64,000 nucleotides of DNA from Rhodobacteraceae bacterium HLUCCO18 (GCA_001314805.1 LJSY01000004.1:53375-117374); one strand, 5' to 3'; positions 30,695-40,263 are shown, numbered from the stretch's first letter. The notes: generated from the sequence alone by a model not told the origin. A program made the numbers and translations.

Positions 30695-30742
30695 TGCTAC
30701 GCGCTGTCGACGGAGGTCGGTCGAGCGTGTCGGCGGCGTGTT

Positions 30743-31150
30743 TCAGGAATGCCGACGGTCGCGGAAGCACGCCAGTTTCTCCAATGCCGCCGCCCGTCCC
30801 CGGGCACGGGCGGCTTCGGTCCTGACGAGCGTGACCTCTGCCTCCGCTCGCGCGAGGTCGCGGTAGAGCGCGGCCTGCCGGAGCCGAAGCCCATCTGCCT
30901 GGGCGAGGCAGTAGGCGGCGAGGGCCAAATCCCCCGTCCCGGCCTTGTCCTGTGCGCCATCGCTGACCGAACGGCTCGCGATCAGCGCGCCGCGCCGGTC
31001 TCCCAGCGTTCCGATTTCCGTCTTGAGCGCCCGGATGTGTCGCAGATCCGTGGCAAGGCGGTGTTCGATGCCATCCGCCTTTACCTGCGCCAGCACCATG
31101 AGCGTCGCAAGCTCGGCCGACGAACGTCGCGAACCGATGCGTCGGGTCAT
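30743..31150 (-). CDS. FliJ-like coiled-coil protein
   Basis: The 135-aa basic, helix-rich protein is coupled to flhB by an ATGA overlap at the 3' end of the long minus-strand flagellar operon. Its composition (LATLMVLAQVKADGIEHRLATDLRHIRALKTEIGTL, then a second helix with many Ala/Arg/Glu) fits a coiled-coil export chaperone such as FliJ, which is otherwise missing from the window. No specific FliJ motif is visible, so this is an inference from size and position. Confidence 0.5.
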   Translation of the reverse strand: MTRRIGSRRSSAELATLMVLAQVKADGIEHRLATDLRHIRALKTEIGTLGDRRGALIASRSVSDGAQDKAGTGDLALAAYCLAQADGLRLRQAALYRDLARAEAEVTLVRTEAARARGRAAALEKLACFRDRRHS

Positions 31151-32262
31151 GGCCGTCCGCCGTCACGGTTCGGGGCAACGCGCGTCTTTGCGCGTTTGCG
31201 GATCGCGTCGGCGAAGCGGATCGCAGCCGCGACGGCGCGGAACTGGTCGCGCGCGATCGGGTCGCCGATCTCGAGCGTGGCGTGAAGAACCCGGGCCGTG
31301 GGCGGGTCGGAAAACACCGGCACGCCGTGTTCTGCAGCGATTTCCCTGATCCGGGCGGCCACCTCGTCGACGCCCTTGGCCACGCAGATCGGGACCTGGC
31401 CGTTCGCTCGCGTCCACTTCAACGCGACCGCGTAATGGGTGGGGTTCACGACGACCACGTCGGCGTTGGGCACGTCGGTCATCATCCGGTTCGTGGCGAT
31501 GAGATGCCCGCGCTGGCGGCGTTCCTGCTTGAGTGCGGGATCTCCCTCCGAGCTCTTGGTTTCGTCCTTGAGTTCCTGGTGGCTCATGCGGTTGCGGTGC
31601 AACAACTGTCGCCACTCCCACGCCCAGTCGATGGCCCCGATCAGCAGGCTGAGACCGAAGAAGACCGCCATGAACTCCAGCGTCAGGCGCCCGGTCAGGG
31701 CGAGGATCTGGCCCGGCGTGCCATGGATGGCGTTCAGGACGACCTCGGCACGTCCCCAGAGGTAGATCGCCAGAAGACAGGACACGATGATCAGCTTGGC
31801 TGCCGATTTCGCGAACTGGAACAGTCCCTCGGCACCGTATTTCTGCTTCGCGTTCGAGATCGGAGAGATGCGCGAGAGCTTCGGCGCCAGCTTGTCCGGC
31901 GAGAACACGACCCCCCGTTGCGCGATCACTGCAAGGCACAGAAGCAACGCCGGCGCGATCAGGATGGCCAAGGTGACCTGCATCGCGGGCCACATTACCG
32001 CGAACGCCACCTTGGATCCGTCCGGGGCCAGCATCAGGCGGCCGAGACGGTCCGCGCCCTCGAGGGAAATCTGCGTCAACCGTCCTGTCGTCTCGATGAT
32101 CCAGGGCGCGAGAAGGGCCCCGAACAGAAGGAAACCGCCATAGACCACGGCGGTGTTGAGATCGGCGGAGCGGACGATCTCGCCCTTTTCGCGGGCCTGC
32201 TCCAGTTTTCGCGGAGTGGCGTCATATGGTTTGTCGCCGGGGCTTTCTTCCTCCTGGCTCAT
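31147..32262 (-). CDS. flhB: Flagellar export switch protein FlhB
   Basis: The 371-aa protein has a short cytoplasmic N-terminus (KPYDATPRKLEQAREKGEI), four transmembrane helices, and the cytoplasmic autocleavage motif NPTH at residues 273-276 (VVNPTHYAVALKW). It switches export from rod/hook to filament substrates under FliK control. The ATG at 32262 overlaps the fliR stop. Upstream frame to 32517 runs into fliR and is discounted. Confidence 0.96.
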   Translation of the reverse strand: MSQEEESPGDKPYDATPRKLEQAREKGEIVRSADLNTAVVYGGFLLFGALLAPWIIETTGRLTQISLEGADRLGRLMLAPDGSKVAFAVMWPAMQVTLAILIAPALLLCLAVIAQRGVVFSPDKLAPKLSRISPISNAKQKYGAEGLFQFAKSAAKLIIVSCLLAIYLWGRAEVVLNAIHGTPGQILALTGRLTLEFMAVFFGLSLLIGAIDWAWEWRQLLHRNRMSHQELKDETKSSEGDPALKQERRQRGHLIATNRMMTDVPNADVVVVNPTHYAVALKWTRANGQVPICVAKGVDEVAARIREIAAEHGVPVFSDPPTARVLHATLEIGDPIARDQFRAVAAAIRFADAIRKRAKTRVAPNRDGGRP

Positions 32263-33026
32263 GGCGCTGCCCAGGGGTTGGCGAGCGTGGCGTCGAACGC
32301 CGCCGACCAGGATGTCAGGATGGCCGGGGTGACCAGCATGAGCAGACCGACGCCGCCCCATGTGATGGCCGGCGCGCCCACGAAGGCGACCATCAGCTGC
32401 GGCATGGCCTTGTTGATGACGCCGAGCGCCACGTTGTAGAGCAGCGACGCGATCAGGAACGGGGCCGAAAGCGAAAACGCCAGCGCGAAACTGGCCGACA
32501 CGCGGGATATGCCCCACTCCGCGAGGTGCGACGGCGCTGGCAGTGCTCCGAACGGGAACAGCGCGTAGGATTGCAGGAAGGCTGAGGCCATGTGCACATG
32601 GAGGCCTGTCAGCACCACGAGCGCGATGCCCGCCAGAGACAGGATCGCGCCCATCGCCGGGAGCGGGTCTGGCGATGCGCCGCCCATGATCTGGCTGAGC
32701 GACGTGGCCTGCGCGGCGATCGTGCCCGCGGTCTGCAGCGCGTAGACCATGAAGCGCAGCGCGAGACCGAGGCAGAGGCCGATCACCGCCTCGCTGAGAA
32801 AGGCCTGCCGTGGAGGCATCAGGCCGGTGATCGCGATTTCGCCGTGCAGCATCGGGGTCAGCAGCAGCGACATGGCGAGTGCCGCGCCAAGGCGCACGCG
32901 CAATGGGATCATCTGCTCACCCAGTCCCGGAAGGACGAAAAAACAGGCGCCGACGCGCAGGAACACGCCGGCGAAGGTGGCGAGCCAGACCTGAGCCGCG
33001 GACAGGAGATGCTCGAACAGGTCCAT
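32259..33026 (-). CDS. fliR: Flagellar export gate protein FliR
   Basis: The 255-aa polytopic inner-membrane protein starts MDLFEHLLSAAQVWLATFAGVFLRVG and continues with about six transmembrane helices and LQTAGTIAAQATSLSQIMGG, typical of FliR. The ATG at 33026 overlaps the flhA stop (TGATG). It forms the export gate with FliP and FliQ. Confidence 0.94.
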   Translation of the reverse strand: MDLFEHLLSAAQVWLATFAGVFLRVGACFFVLPGLGEQMIPLRVRLGAALAMSLLLTPMLHGEIAITGLMPPRQAFLSEAVIGLCLGLALRFMVYALQTAGTIAAQATSLSQIMGGASPDPLPAMGAILSLAGIALVVLTGLHVHMASAFLQSYALFPFGALPAPSHLAEWGISRVSASFALAFSLSAPFLIASLLYNVALGVINKAMPQLMVAFVGAPAITWGGVGLLMLVTPAILTSWSAAFDATLANPWAAP

Positions 33027-35101
33027 CACGGTGCGGCAAGACCCAGGAGCGCGGGCTTCGCGTCCAGTCCGATTTCCTCGAAGGAGAGCACCGGGTTCTG
33101 GATGCCGCGCGCCGACAGGACCATGCGTACGAAGCGCCGCCTGAGCGCGGTCGTGACCACCGCCGGATAGCTGCCCCTCTGGCTGGCCTCGGCGATCTGT
33201 TCGGACACGCTTCGGGCGAGGCCGTGGAACACTTCGGGGGGCAGGGCGACCTCCGGAAGGCCACCGTCGCCGCCGATCTGGTTCTTCAGGAAGATATCCT
33301 CCCACTCGCCCGAGAGCTGGACGAGCGGCAGGGTGCCGTCGCTGCGGCGCAATTCCGCGATCAGCTGAAAGCCGAGGCGCTGGCGCACGTGTTCGCAGAT
33401 CACCTCCGGCCGGTTGCCGCCGCCGCGCATCTCGGCGATCGCTTCGAGGATCAGGGGAAGGTTCCGGATGGAGACCTGCTCGGACAGGAGCAGTCGCAGA
33501 ACCGAGTGCAACAGGTCGAGCGGCACCTTGTCTGGTACCAGTTCATCGAGCAGGCGGCGGTTCTCCTCCGCCCGGGCGCTGTCGGAGAGCGTGACGAAGG
33601 CGTCGAGCTGCCGCTGCAGCGTCTTGAAGGTCAGCAGACGGTCGAGGTTGCGTTTCAGCACCTCCAGAAGATGCGTGGCGAGAACCTCCGACGGCGTGAC
33701 GATGGTCAGCCCGCTCAGAGCCGCGTCCTCGCGCGCGGAGGGGTCGATCCAGCGCGCCGGCGCACCATAGACCGGTTCCTCGACATCGTCGCCTCGCGGC
33801 AGAGCCTCGGCCGCGTCACCCTTCAGGACCAGAAGCTGCCCCGGCCTGAGCGCCGCGCGCCCGTGTTCCACGCCGAGAAGCCGGATCGCGTATGTCCCGG
33901 GCTCGAGGTCGGCCCGATCGGTCAGGCGCATTTCGGGCAGGAGAACGCCGAAGGCGCGCGCGATATGTTCGCGCATGTTGCGGATGCGCGCGTCCAGTCC
34001 CGTGCCGGGGTCCAGCGCGAGGCCCACGAGGTCGGGGGCGAATTCCACGTGGATGTCGTCGATGTCCAGGAGATCGCCCACCCTTTCGCGGGCCGGTTCG
34101 GGAGGTGCCGCCGGCAAGGCGGCGCTGTCCGCCTCGGCCTGCCTCTGTCGTGTTCGAAGATAGGCGGCCAGCCCGAGCGCCGCCGCGCCAAGCACGAAGG
34201 GCAGGAATGGCAGGCCCGGCACCAGCGCGAAGATCGCCAGCAGGACGGCCACCGTGGCGAGCGCCGAGGGGTGCCGACCCAGTTGCGACAGCAGCGCGGT
34301 GTCGGTCGCGCCCGTCGATCCGCCGCGCGCCAGCAGCAGCGCGGAGGCGATGGCGATGATGACGGCCGGTATCTGGCTGACCAGCCCGTCGCCGACGGTG
34401 AGGATCGAATAGGTCTCGAACGCGCGGCCCAGCGGCATGTCATGGATCGTCGTGCCGATGATCAGTCCGACGACGAGGTTCAGAAGCGTGATCAGCAGCC
34501 CCGCGATGGCATCGCCCTTCACGAATTTCGATGCCCCGTCGAGGGACCCGAAAAAGGTGGTTTCGGCCTGTTCCCGTTCCCGCCGCGCTTTGGCCTCGGC
34601 GTGGTCGATGGCGCCGGCGGCCATGTCGCTGTCGATGGCCAGCTGCTTTCCCGGCATGCCGTCGAGCGCGAAACGCGCGCCCACTTCGGCCATTCGCGCG
34701 GCACCCTTGTTGATGACGATGAAGTTCACGATCAACAGAACGCAGAAGATGACGAGGCCCATCACGACCGAGCCACCCATCACGAACATCGCGAAGCCCT
34801 CGATCACGCCGCCGGCCGCGGCGGTGCCGGTGTGACCCTCCCCGATGATCAGCTTGGTCGAGGAGACGTTCAGCGAAAGCCGCAGCATCAGGGAGGCCAG
34901 CAGAACCGTCGGAAATGACGAGAAATCGAGCGGCCGTTCGATGAAGAGCGTGACCGTGAAGATCAGGATCGCGAGGCCGAAGGATGCCGCAAGCCCGACA
35001 TCGACGATGAAGCTCGGGACCGGGAGGATCATCATCACGATGATCGCCATCAGCGCGAGCGCGAAAAGGATCGTCGGTTGAAACAGGGTCGAGGGGCGCA
35101 T
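33026..35101 (-). CDS. flhA: Flagellar export gate protein FlhA
   Basis: The 691-aa protein has an eight-helix membrane domain with the FHIPEP family signatures (RLSLNVSSTKLII, FVKGDAIAGLLITLLNLVVG, VGDGLVSQIPAVIIAIASALLLARGG) and a large cytoplasmic domain that receives export substrates (from about residue 330). The ATG at 35101 overlaps the preceding SLT gene stop. Frame upstream to 35374 lies inside that gene and is discounted. Confidence 0.95.
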   Translation of the reverse strand: MRPSTLFQPTILFALALMAIIVMMILPVPSFIVDVGLAASFGLAILIFTVTLFIERPLDFSSFPTVLLASLMLRLSLNVSSTKLIIGEGHTGTAAAGGVIEGFAMFVMGGSVVMGLVIFCVLLIVNFIVINKGAARMAEVGARFALDGMPGKQLAIDSDMAAGAIDHAEAKARREREQAETTFFGSLDGASKFVKGDAIAGLLITLLNLVVGLIIGTTIHDMPLGRAFETYSILTVGDGLVSQIPAVIIAIASALLLARGGSTGATDTALLSQLGRHPSALATVAVLLAIFALVPGLPFLPFVLGAAALGLAAYLRTRQRQAEADSAALPAAPPEPARERVGDLLDIDDIHVEFAPDLVGLALDPGTGLDARIRNMREHIARAFGVLLPEMRLTDRADLEPGTYAIRLLGVEHGRAALRPGQLLVLKGDAAEALPRGDDVEEPVYGAPARWIDPSAREDAALSGLTIVTPSEVLATHLLEVLKRNLDRLLTFKTLQRQLDAFVTLSDSARAEENRRLLDELVPDKVPLDLLHSVLRLLLSEQVSIRNLPLILEAIAEMRGGGNRPEVICEHVRQRLGFQLIAELRRSDGTLPLVQLSGEWEDIFLKNQIGGDGGLPEVALPPEVFHGLARSVSEQIAEASQRGSYPAVVTTALRRRFVRMVLSARGIQNPVLSFEEIGLDAKPALLGLAAP

Positions 35102-35856
35102 CAGGGGCGTCCTTCCCACAAGGGTTGCACCGCGGCGTCGGAGAAGAGGCCGGCAGGGCCGGTGCCCGCGCGGGCGGCCACCAGCGCCGGGCGGCGGCCG
35201 GTATCGAGCGCGCGCCGCATCGGTGTGGACGCCGGTGCGGGCGCGGCCTCGGGGCGCGGCCCGTGGTTTTGGACATCCGGCGCGAGCGCGGCGTAGATGC
35301 GGTGAAAGCGTTCCATGTAGCGGGTGGCGAAATGGGGAGTGCGCGAATGGTACGCCGCCACAGCCGCGTCCCAATCACCGAATTCGCGGTGAAGATCCGT
35401 CAGGAACTCCGCCGCGTAGCGGGCGTTCGCAAGCGGGTCGAACATCTGGGCGACGGAAGCAAAGGCGTGGCCGTGCCAGCGCAGGTTGATCTGGAAACAG
35501 CCGATGTCGAGGTTCCGGACGCCTTGGGCACGCAACCCTTCCGCATGGGCAAGCGCGCTGCGGCGATCGGAAAACCAGCGGCCATCGCCTGCATGGTTCA
35601 CCGTCCACGGCCACGGTCCGAACGCATTTTCGTGCGTGCGGCCGGTTTCGGTGCGGGAGAGTGCGCGCAGAATCCTGACGGGCACGCCGGTTTCCGTGGC
35701 GGCAAGGACGGCGGCGTCGTCGCAGAGCGCCGCGGCGGTCCGGGCGTCGGCCTCCGCGGGTGGCGCGCCGGCAAGGACGACACCGACAAGGACCATGGCC
35801 GCGAGGCGGCGCCAGGCGTGAGTGCTCGAGTTGGGGAACGCGCCGCGTCGCATCAC
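35101..35856 (-). CDS. SLT-domain lytic transglycosylase, SltF-like flagellar muramidase
   Basis: The 251-aa secreted protein has a signal peptide (hydrophobic residues about 18-36) and an SLT transglycosylase domain with putative catalytic E70 in ALSRTETGRTHENAFGPWPW and the NLDIGCFQINLRWHG and RYMERFHRIYA motifs. In Rhodobacter sphaeroides the separate muramidase SltF cuts peptidoglycan for rod passage and interacts with the FlgJ-like rod protein; this gene is the likely equivalent and complements the hydrolase-less FlgJ at 20525. It sits between flhA and the 754-aa secreted protein with overlapping stops/starts. Confidence 0.85.
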   Translation of the reverse strand: MMRRGAFPNSSTHAWRRLAAMVLVGVVLAGAPPAEADARTAAALCDDAAVLAATETGVPVRILRALSRTETGRTHENAFGPWPWTVNHAGDGRWFSDRRSALAHAEGLRAQGVRNLDIGCFQINLRWHGHAFASVAQMFDPLANARYAAEFLTDLHREFGDWDAAVAAYHSRTPHFATRYMERFHRIYAALAPDVQNHGPRPEAAPAPASTPMRRALDTGRRPALVAARAGTGPAGLFSDAAVQPLWEGRP

Positions 35857-38117
35857 GGCGCCGGCTCGGGCAGAGGGGTGGTCAGAACGGCGCGGACCGT
35901 GCGTCGGAGAACCCCGCTATCCGCGACCTGCGCCGCAAGCGTGTCGAGGTCGATGCCCTGATCGCGCTCCGGTGGCCGGTCGGAAAGCGCCTCGCGCTGC
36001 ATCATGCGGTTTGCCAGCTCGCCATGGGGTCCGCCGATGACGCGCGCGACCTCGGTCCAGTCTCCCTCGGCCCACAGGGTCACCGGCCGGCCCGGCGCTG
36101 GCGCTGCCGTATCGGCCTGCGGCAGGATCAGGCCCGGACCATTGGCCAGGATCATGTCGGCAGCGGCGTCGAGCCCGGCGGCCTGCAGGCGCCGCGCCGT
36201 CGCCGTGCGGACCCGGCCTGCCTCCGATCCGCCGGCTGTCCAGTCGGGGGCGAAGAGATGCGCCAGGAGAAGCAGGGCTGCGCCGTCATCCTGCTCCAGC
36301 CGGTCGGCGAGGATGTCGGACACGGCGGCCTGCCAGATCTCGGAATGTGTGTCGCGGCCGGCGTCGAGCATCGAGATCGCCGCGTCCACCCGGCCCAGAC
36401 GCGCCTGCGCGGCCGTGATCTCGCGCCAGAGACCGTCGGCATCGGGGCCGGGCGGTGTCTCGCGCAGGAGTGCTTGGGCGGCGGTCACACGCGCGGTATC
36501 CGTTCGGCGCCCTTCGGCGCGGTCGAGCGCAAGCGCGTGGGTCATGGTCGGCACCGGGGCGGCGCCATCGTCGCGCAGGGCGATGTCCAGTGCCCGCCGC
36601 GTGGTGTCCGCTTCCATCTCGATCCCGACGTCGAGATCGAGCGCAAGAAGCGACGCCTGCGGCACGCGGCCGGAGCGATGCAGTGCGTCCCGGATATTCC
36701 GGGCGGGCGCGGCGTGCCCGTCGGCGGCGAGCAAACGGGCGAGATCCGGCCCGAACCGGTCCTGCAACGGCGGGGGAAGGCTGAAAAATCCGCGTTGCGC
36801 CCGGTTGGCCTGCCCTTCCGTCACGGGCGTGTCGACCGCGCCGCCGAGGTAGCGCAGCAGGAACTCCTCGTCACTGCAGGCGGCCGTGTCGAGGATGGTT
36901 CGATGCGCCGCGTCCACGCGCCCTTCGACAAGCGCTGCCAGCGACACGAGCTCCTGGGGCGGCGCGGCGAGCCGTGCCAGCCAGAAACGCGCCTCGGTGC
37001 CGAACCCGTACGACAGGTAGTGCCGGACGAGGTCCAGCGCAGCGGCCTCGACGAGGCGATCACGGTCATCGAAGAGGCTGAGGCGAAGTGCACCCAGCCC
37101 GGACGAGAAATCATCCGAGGCCGGCCATTCGCTCATCCCGAGCGCCGTGCCGGTGCACGACAGGGGCGGGGTCGGTGTTGCAGGCTCGACCCTTGTTTCG
37201 ATGGTCAGGTCGAACGCCGTCTGCGCGCGCAAGGGAAGTCCCGGGGCGGTCCGGATTGCTGTATCCGGCGGCGTTCCCTCATCGAGGTCCGGCTGCGGCC
37301 GAACGGGTGCCGAGGGGAGTTCTGGCGCGGGCATGGTTGGCGCAACCGAGGACACGGACGGTGGAGCATCGGATTGGCGGTCCGCGCCGGGTCCTGCGGC
37401 CGCCGTGAGTGGGTCGGCGAAGGCCGTCGGTGTGTCGGCGGCGGGGCTGAGCAAACCGGCGGCCGCGGCGCGGGCCAGTTGTTCGGCCATGATGCGGGCG
37501 GCCTCCTCGAGATCGGTTTCGACGGCCGCGGATTGCGGCGGCGGGTCCGGTGGCGGGTCTGGCGGCAGGTCGCCCGTGTCCCGCTGCCGGGGCGGGATGG
37601 AAACCCCGCCTGTCAGGAGGCTGGCAAGGTCCGGAAGTGCGGCGGCGGCGGCGGCGCGCTCCCGCGCGCGGGTGTCGGTGCTGGTTTCGGTGCGGTTGTC
37701 ATCCATACCGTTCCCGGTCGCCACCGGATCGGTGGCTGACGCAGGCGGGATCTCCGCAGCGTCGGAGACGTCGATCACCAGAAAACGCTCGAGATGGCGA
37801 AAGGAGGAGACCTGGCACGGGCAGGCGAGCAGGATCGATAATGCGCCATCCTCCTCCCTGAGGTCGGAGATCCGCGTCCGCTGGATCAGGTCGAAGCTGC
37901 CGGACAGGTCGAACCCGTCGATGGCGGGGGTCACCGACAGGCGGGCGGCGCCGTCCGACCGGTCCAGTTGCCACTGCCGACCCTCCCCGATCCGGATCAC
38001 GATGCGGGTGAACCCGTCATGTTCCCCGGTCTGGACCGGCAACGTCTGTGCGGACGCGGCCTGCGCGCCGGCCAGAATCGCGAGCGCCATGGCACCAATC
38101 CTGACATGCAGCCGCAT
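35853..38117 (-). CDS. Large secreted protein of the motor operon, unknown function (MotC-like?)
   Basis: The 754-aa protein has a signal peptide (MRLHVRIGAMALAILAGAQAASAQ). Residues about 25-125 form a beta-rich domain (TRIVIRIGEG..., ISDLREEDGALSILLACPC, FLVIDVSD) reminiscent of AMIN-type domains. Residues about 130-310 are a Pro/Ala/Asp-rich linker, and from about 330 to the end it is helical with TPR-like spacing (paired Ala/Leu helices). It is sandwiched by overlapping codons between motA and the SLT gene, and a motE-like gene lies just upstream. Rhizobial MotC is a periplasmic motor protein whose chaperone is MotE, so a MotC-type role is a reasonable inference, not shown by sequence identity. 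Confidence 0.55.
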   Translation of the reverse strand: MRLHVRIGAMALAILAGAQAASAQTLPVQTGEHDGFTRIVIRIGEGRQWQLDRSDGAARLSVTPAIDGFDLSGSFDLIQRTRISDLREEDGALSILLACPCQVSSFRHLERFLVIDVSDAAEIPPASATDPVATGNGMDDNRTETSTDTRARERAAAAAALPDLASLLTGGVSIPPRQRDTGDLPPDPPPDPPPQSAAVETDLEEAARIMAEQLARAAAAGLLSPAADTPTAFADPLTAAAGPGADRQSDAPPSVSSVAPTMPAPELPSAPVRPQPDLDEGTPPDTAIRTAPGLPLRAQTAFDLTIETRVEPATPTPPLSCTGTALGMSEWPASDDFSSGLGALRLSLFDDRDRLVEAAALDLVRHYLSYGFGTEARFWLARLAAPPQELVSLAALVEGRVDAAHRTILDTAACSDEEFLLRYLGGAVDTPVTEGQANRAQRGFFSLPPPLQDRFGPDLARLLAADGHAAPARNIRDALHRSGRVPQASLLALDLDVGIEMEADTTRRALDIALRDDGAAPVPTMTHALALDRAEGRRTDTARVTAAQALLRETPPGPDADGLWREITAAQARLGRVDAAISMLDAGRDTHSEIWQAAVSDILADRLEQDDGAALLLLAHLFAPDWTAGGSEAGRVRTATARRLQAAGLDAAADMILANGPGLILPQADTAAPAPGRPVTLWAEGDWTEVARVIGGPHGELANRMMQREALSDRPPERDQGIDLDTLAAQVADSGVLRRTVRAVLTTPLPEPAP

Positions 38118-38986
38118 CAGGCAGCGGCCTGCTTGAGGCCATGCAGAGCTTCCTCGAGATCGTTGAAGGCGGGGCGGACATGGCCCGGCGCGTTCTGGCG
38201 ACCGACCTCGATGCAAATATTGGTCGAGTGATTGTGCAGGTTCGCGACGAGAACCTCCCGCACCAGCAGATAGAACTGGTGATCCTCCTCGATCACGGTT
38301 TTCACGCGGCCTGCGAACGGCCCCACGAAGCCATAGGCGAGGAAGACGCCAAGAAAGGTGCCCACCAGCGCACCGGCGATCAGCCCGCCCAGCACCTCGG
38401 GAGGCTGGTCGATCGAGCCCATCGTCTTGATGATCCCGAGCACGGCGGCGACGATGCCGAGCGCCGGCAGCGCGTCGGCCACCGCCTGCAGGGCGTGGGC
38501 CGTGTGCCCGGCGTGCTGGAGTCGGTTTTCGAGGCGCTTGTCGAGAACCTCTTCCACCTGGTGCGGATCGTTGTAGTTCATCGAGGCGGAGCGGAGCGTG
38601 TCGCAGATCAGTTCGACCGCTTCCCGGTCCGAGAGGATCCGGGGATAGCGTCCGAAGATCTCGGAGCCCGCCGGATCCTCGGTGTGTTCCTCGAGCGCGA
38701 CGGCATTCTGCCGACCCAGACGGATCAGTTCGAACAGAAGGCACAGAAGGTCCCGGTAGTCGTGGGGTTTCCAGTGCGGGCCTTTGAACACCTTTCCCAG
38801 ATCGCTGATCGTGTGCTTGATGGCCGCCTTGTCGTTGGAGATCAGGAAGGCGCCGACGGCCGCGCCGATGATCATGGTCATTTCGTAGGGCAGAGCCTTG
38901 AGGATGATCCCGAACTTGCCCCCCGACCAGAGGTAGCCGCCGAACACCATGCCGAAGACACATACGATACCGATCAAGCCGATCAT
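38117..38986 (-). CDS. motA: Flagellar motor stator protein MotA
   Basis: The 289-aa inner-membrane stator subunit has four transmembrane helices and the conserved MotA segments (GMVFGGYLWSGGKFGIIL, ALPALGIVAAVLGIIKTMGSIDQPPEVLGG and GTFLGVFLAYGFVGPFAGRV), matching rhizobial/alphaproteobacterial MotA. Its partner motB is not adjacent but lies at 49983-50816. Its stop overlaps the start of the following secreted-protein gene. Confidence 0.95.
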   Translation of the reverse strand: MIGLIGIVCVFGMVFGGYLWSGGKFGIILKALPYEMTMIIGAAVGAFLISNDKAAIKHTISDLGKVFKGPHWKPHDYRDLLCLLFELIRLGRQNAVALEEHTEDPAGSEIFGRYPRILSDREAVELICDTLRSASMNYNDPHQVEEVLDKRLENRLQHAGHTAHALQAVADALPALGIVAAVLGIIKTMGSIDQPPEVLGGLIAGALVGTFLGVFLAYGFVGPFAGRVKTVIEEDHQFYLLVREVLVANLHNHSTNICIEVGRQNAPGHVRPAFNDLEEALHGLKQAAA

Positions 38987-39028
38987 GGCGACAACTCCTG
39001 CTGCTGCCGCAGGTGTCGCCGATTCAGG

Positions 39029-39700
39029 TTAATCGCCGGTTTCCGCCGCGCGGTCCTCTGCGGTGTCCCGCCTTGGCGCCCCGGCGTTGCGAGTCGCCAG
39101 CACCACCGAGATGGCATAGGCCGTCTGGGGGTCCAGCTCGGACATCAGGGCCGCACTTGCGGCGGGCGACATGCGCGAGAGGAACCCGGCAGCGAAGCTG
39201 GTTTCCATCTGGGCGAAGAGCGGTGCCGCGGCATCGGGCTCCATCGTCTCGTAGACTCGCGTCAGACGGTCGATATCGGTTTCGGCCGCGGTGTCGGACA
39301 GGGCGAGGAGAGCGGTCAGCCGGTCCTCCGTGGCGCTGAGGGCGGCGAGACGTTCTTCTATCAGAATTTGCGCGGCATCGACGGCCCGTTCCCGTTCCAC
39401 GATTTCCGCTTCGCGGTCTGCAAGCTCCGCGCGGAGGCGTTCGACTTCGTCCAGCGCTGCGCGGATCGGTGCGGTCGGACCTGCTACCCCCAGGGGCGAC
39501 ATGCCCGGATCGAAGGCGATGGCGGGCTGGGCGTCGAACGGTGTGCCGAGCTGTCCCAGGCGTAGCAGCGCGCTGAGCAGGAAGATCGTGCCGAGCGCCA
39601 GAAGGATACTGACACGTCGCCGTCGCTTGCCGGTCGAGCGGACCCGCCGCCGAACGTCCTTGGGCATCGCGCGAGCGTGCTTCTTCGTGCCGAGCGCCAT
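39029..39700 (-). CDS. MotE-like protein with MgtE-N/FliG-type helical domain
   Basis: The 223-aa protein has a basic N-terminus, one transmembrane helix (RVSILLALGTIFLLSALLRL), a coiled coil (about residues 82-122) and a C-terminal domain with YETMEPDAAAPLFAQMETSFAAGFLSRMSPAASAALMSELDPQTAYAISVVL. This is the MotE/MgtE-intracellular-N repeat type. In Sinorhizobium MotE is a periplasmic chaperone that stabilises MotC. Here it lies 42 bp upstream of motA, which is followed by the MotC-like candidate. Confidence 0.75.
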   Translation of the reverse strand: MALGTKKHARAMPKDVRRRVRSTGKRRRRVSILLALGTIFLLSALLRLGQLGTPFDAQPAIAFDPGMSPLGVAGPTAPIRAALDEVERLRAELADREAEIVERERAVDAAQILIEERLAALSATEDRLTALLALSDTAAETDIDRLTRVYETMEPDAAAPLFAQMETSFAAGFLSRMSPAASAALMSELDPQTAYAISVVLATRNAGAPRRDTAEDRAAETGD

Positions 39701-39705
39701 GGCGG

Positions 39706-40263
39706 CTACGCCCCCGTGCCCGAGCGATGTCGGAACATCGGGACCGCATCACCGTCGACGTCCTGTGGCGATGCGTTGCGGCGCGAACCGAACACCGGCA
39801 CCGCGTCTCCGGAGGTCGCATGGCCGGTGTTGCCTTCGTCGCCGGGCATGGTCGATGCGTCCGCAGTCAGCGGCACGCCGATCTCCGCCAGCGCATCGTC
39901 TGCGCGTTTTTCGGTGTCGTGGCCCCCGGGACCCTCAGAGGTGTTGTTCTGCACCTGGATCGCGGTTTCGGCGAAGTCGTGGCAGGCGGCGATCATCATC
40001 TCGAGCTCCGCGGAGATGTCCTGTGCCTGCCGCACCAGGTCGTTGAGATGCTGCCCCGCGCCGTCGGATCCCGCCTTGGCCTCGTCGAGGGCGGCCTTCA
40101 TCTCGTCGACCTGTGCGGACAGGATCGCGATCGCATTGCCGATACCCTTGTCGAAGCTGCCAAGCCGCGTCAGTCGCCGCGACAGCACCATGCAATAGGC
40201 GGCCGCGCCGAGACTGGCGGTCACGAGAAGAAGATCGGCGGCATAGCTCATGAGGATGGACAT
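39706..40263 (-). CDS. Small membrane protein of the fliL operon (DUF6468-like)
   Basis: The 185-aa protein has one N-terminal transmembrane helix (ADLLLVTASLGAAAYCMVL), then a coiled-coil helix (IAILSAQVDEMKAALDEAKAG) and a polar Gly/Asp-rich tail. It begins directly after the fliL stop (TGA-ATG). Similar proteins occur next to fliL in Rhodobacteraceae; the DUF6468 assignment is from memory of that family and is uncertain. A flagellar motor or basal-body accessory role is inferred from position only. Confidence 0.6.
   Translation of the reverse strand: MSILMSYAADLLLVTASLGAAAYCMVLSRRLTRLGSFDKGIGNAIAILSAQVDEMKAALDEAKAGSDGAGQHLNDLVRQAQDISAELEMMIAACHDFAETAIQVQNNTSEGPGGHDTEKRADDALAEIGVPLTADASTMPGDEGNTGHATSGDAVPVFGSRRNASPQDVDGDAVPMFRHRSGTGA

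Noticed and set aside
35760-37739. 659-aa plus-strand open frame over the secreted protein gene
   Set aside because: The minus frame has a signal peptide and overlapping start/stop codons with both neighbours; the plus frame does not.
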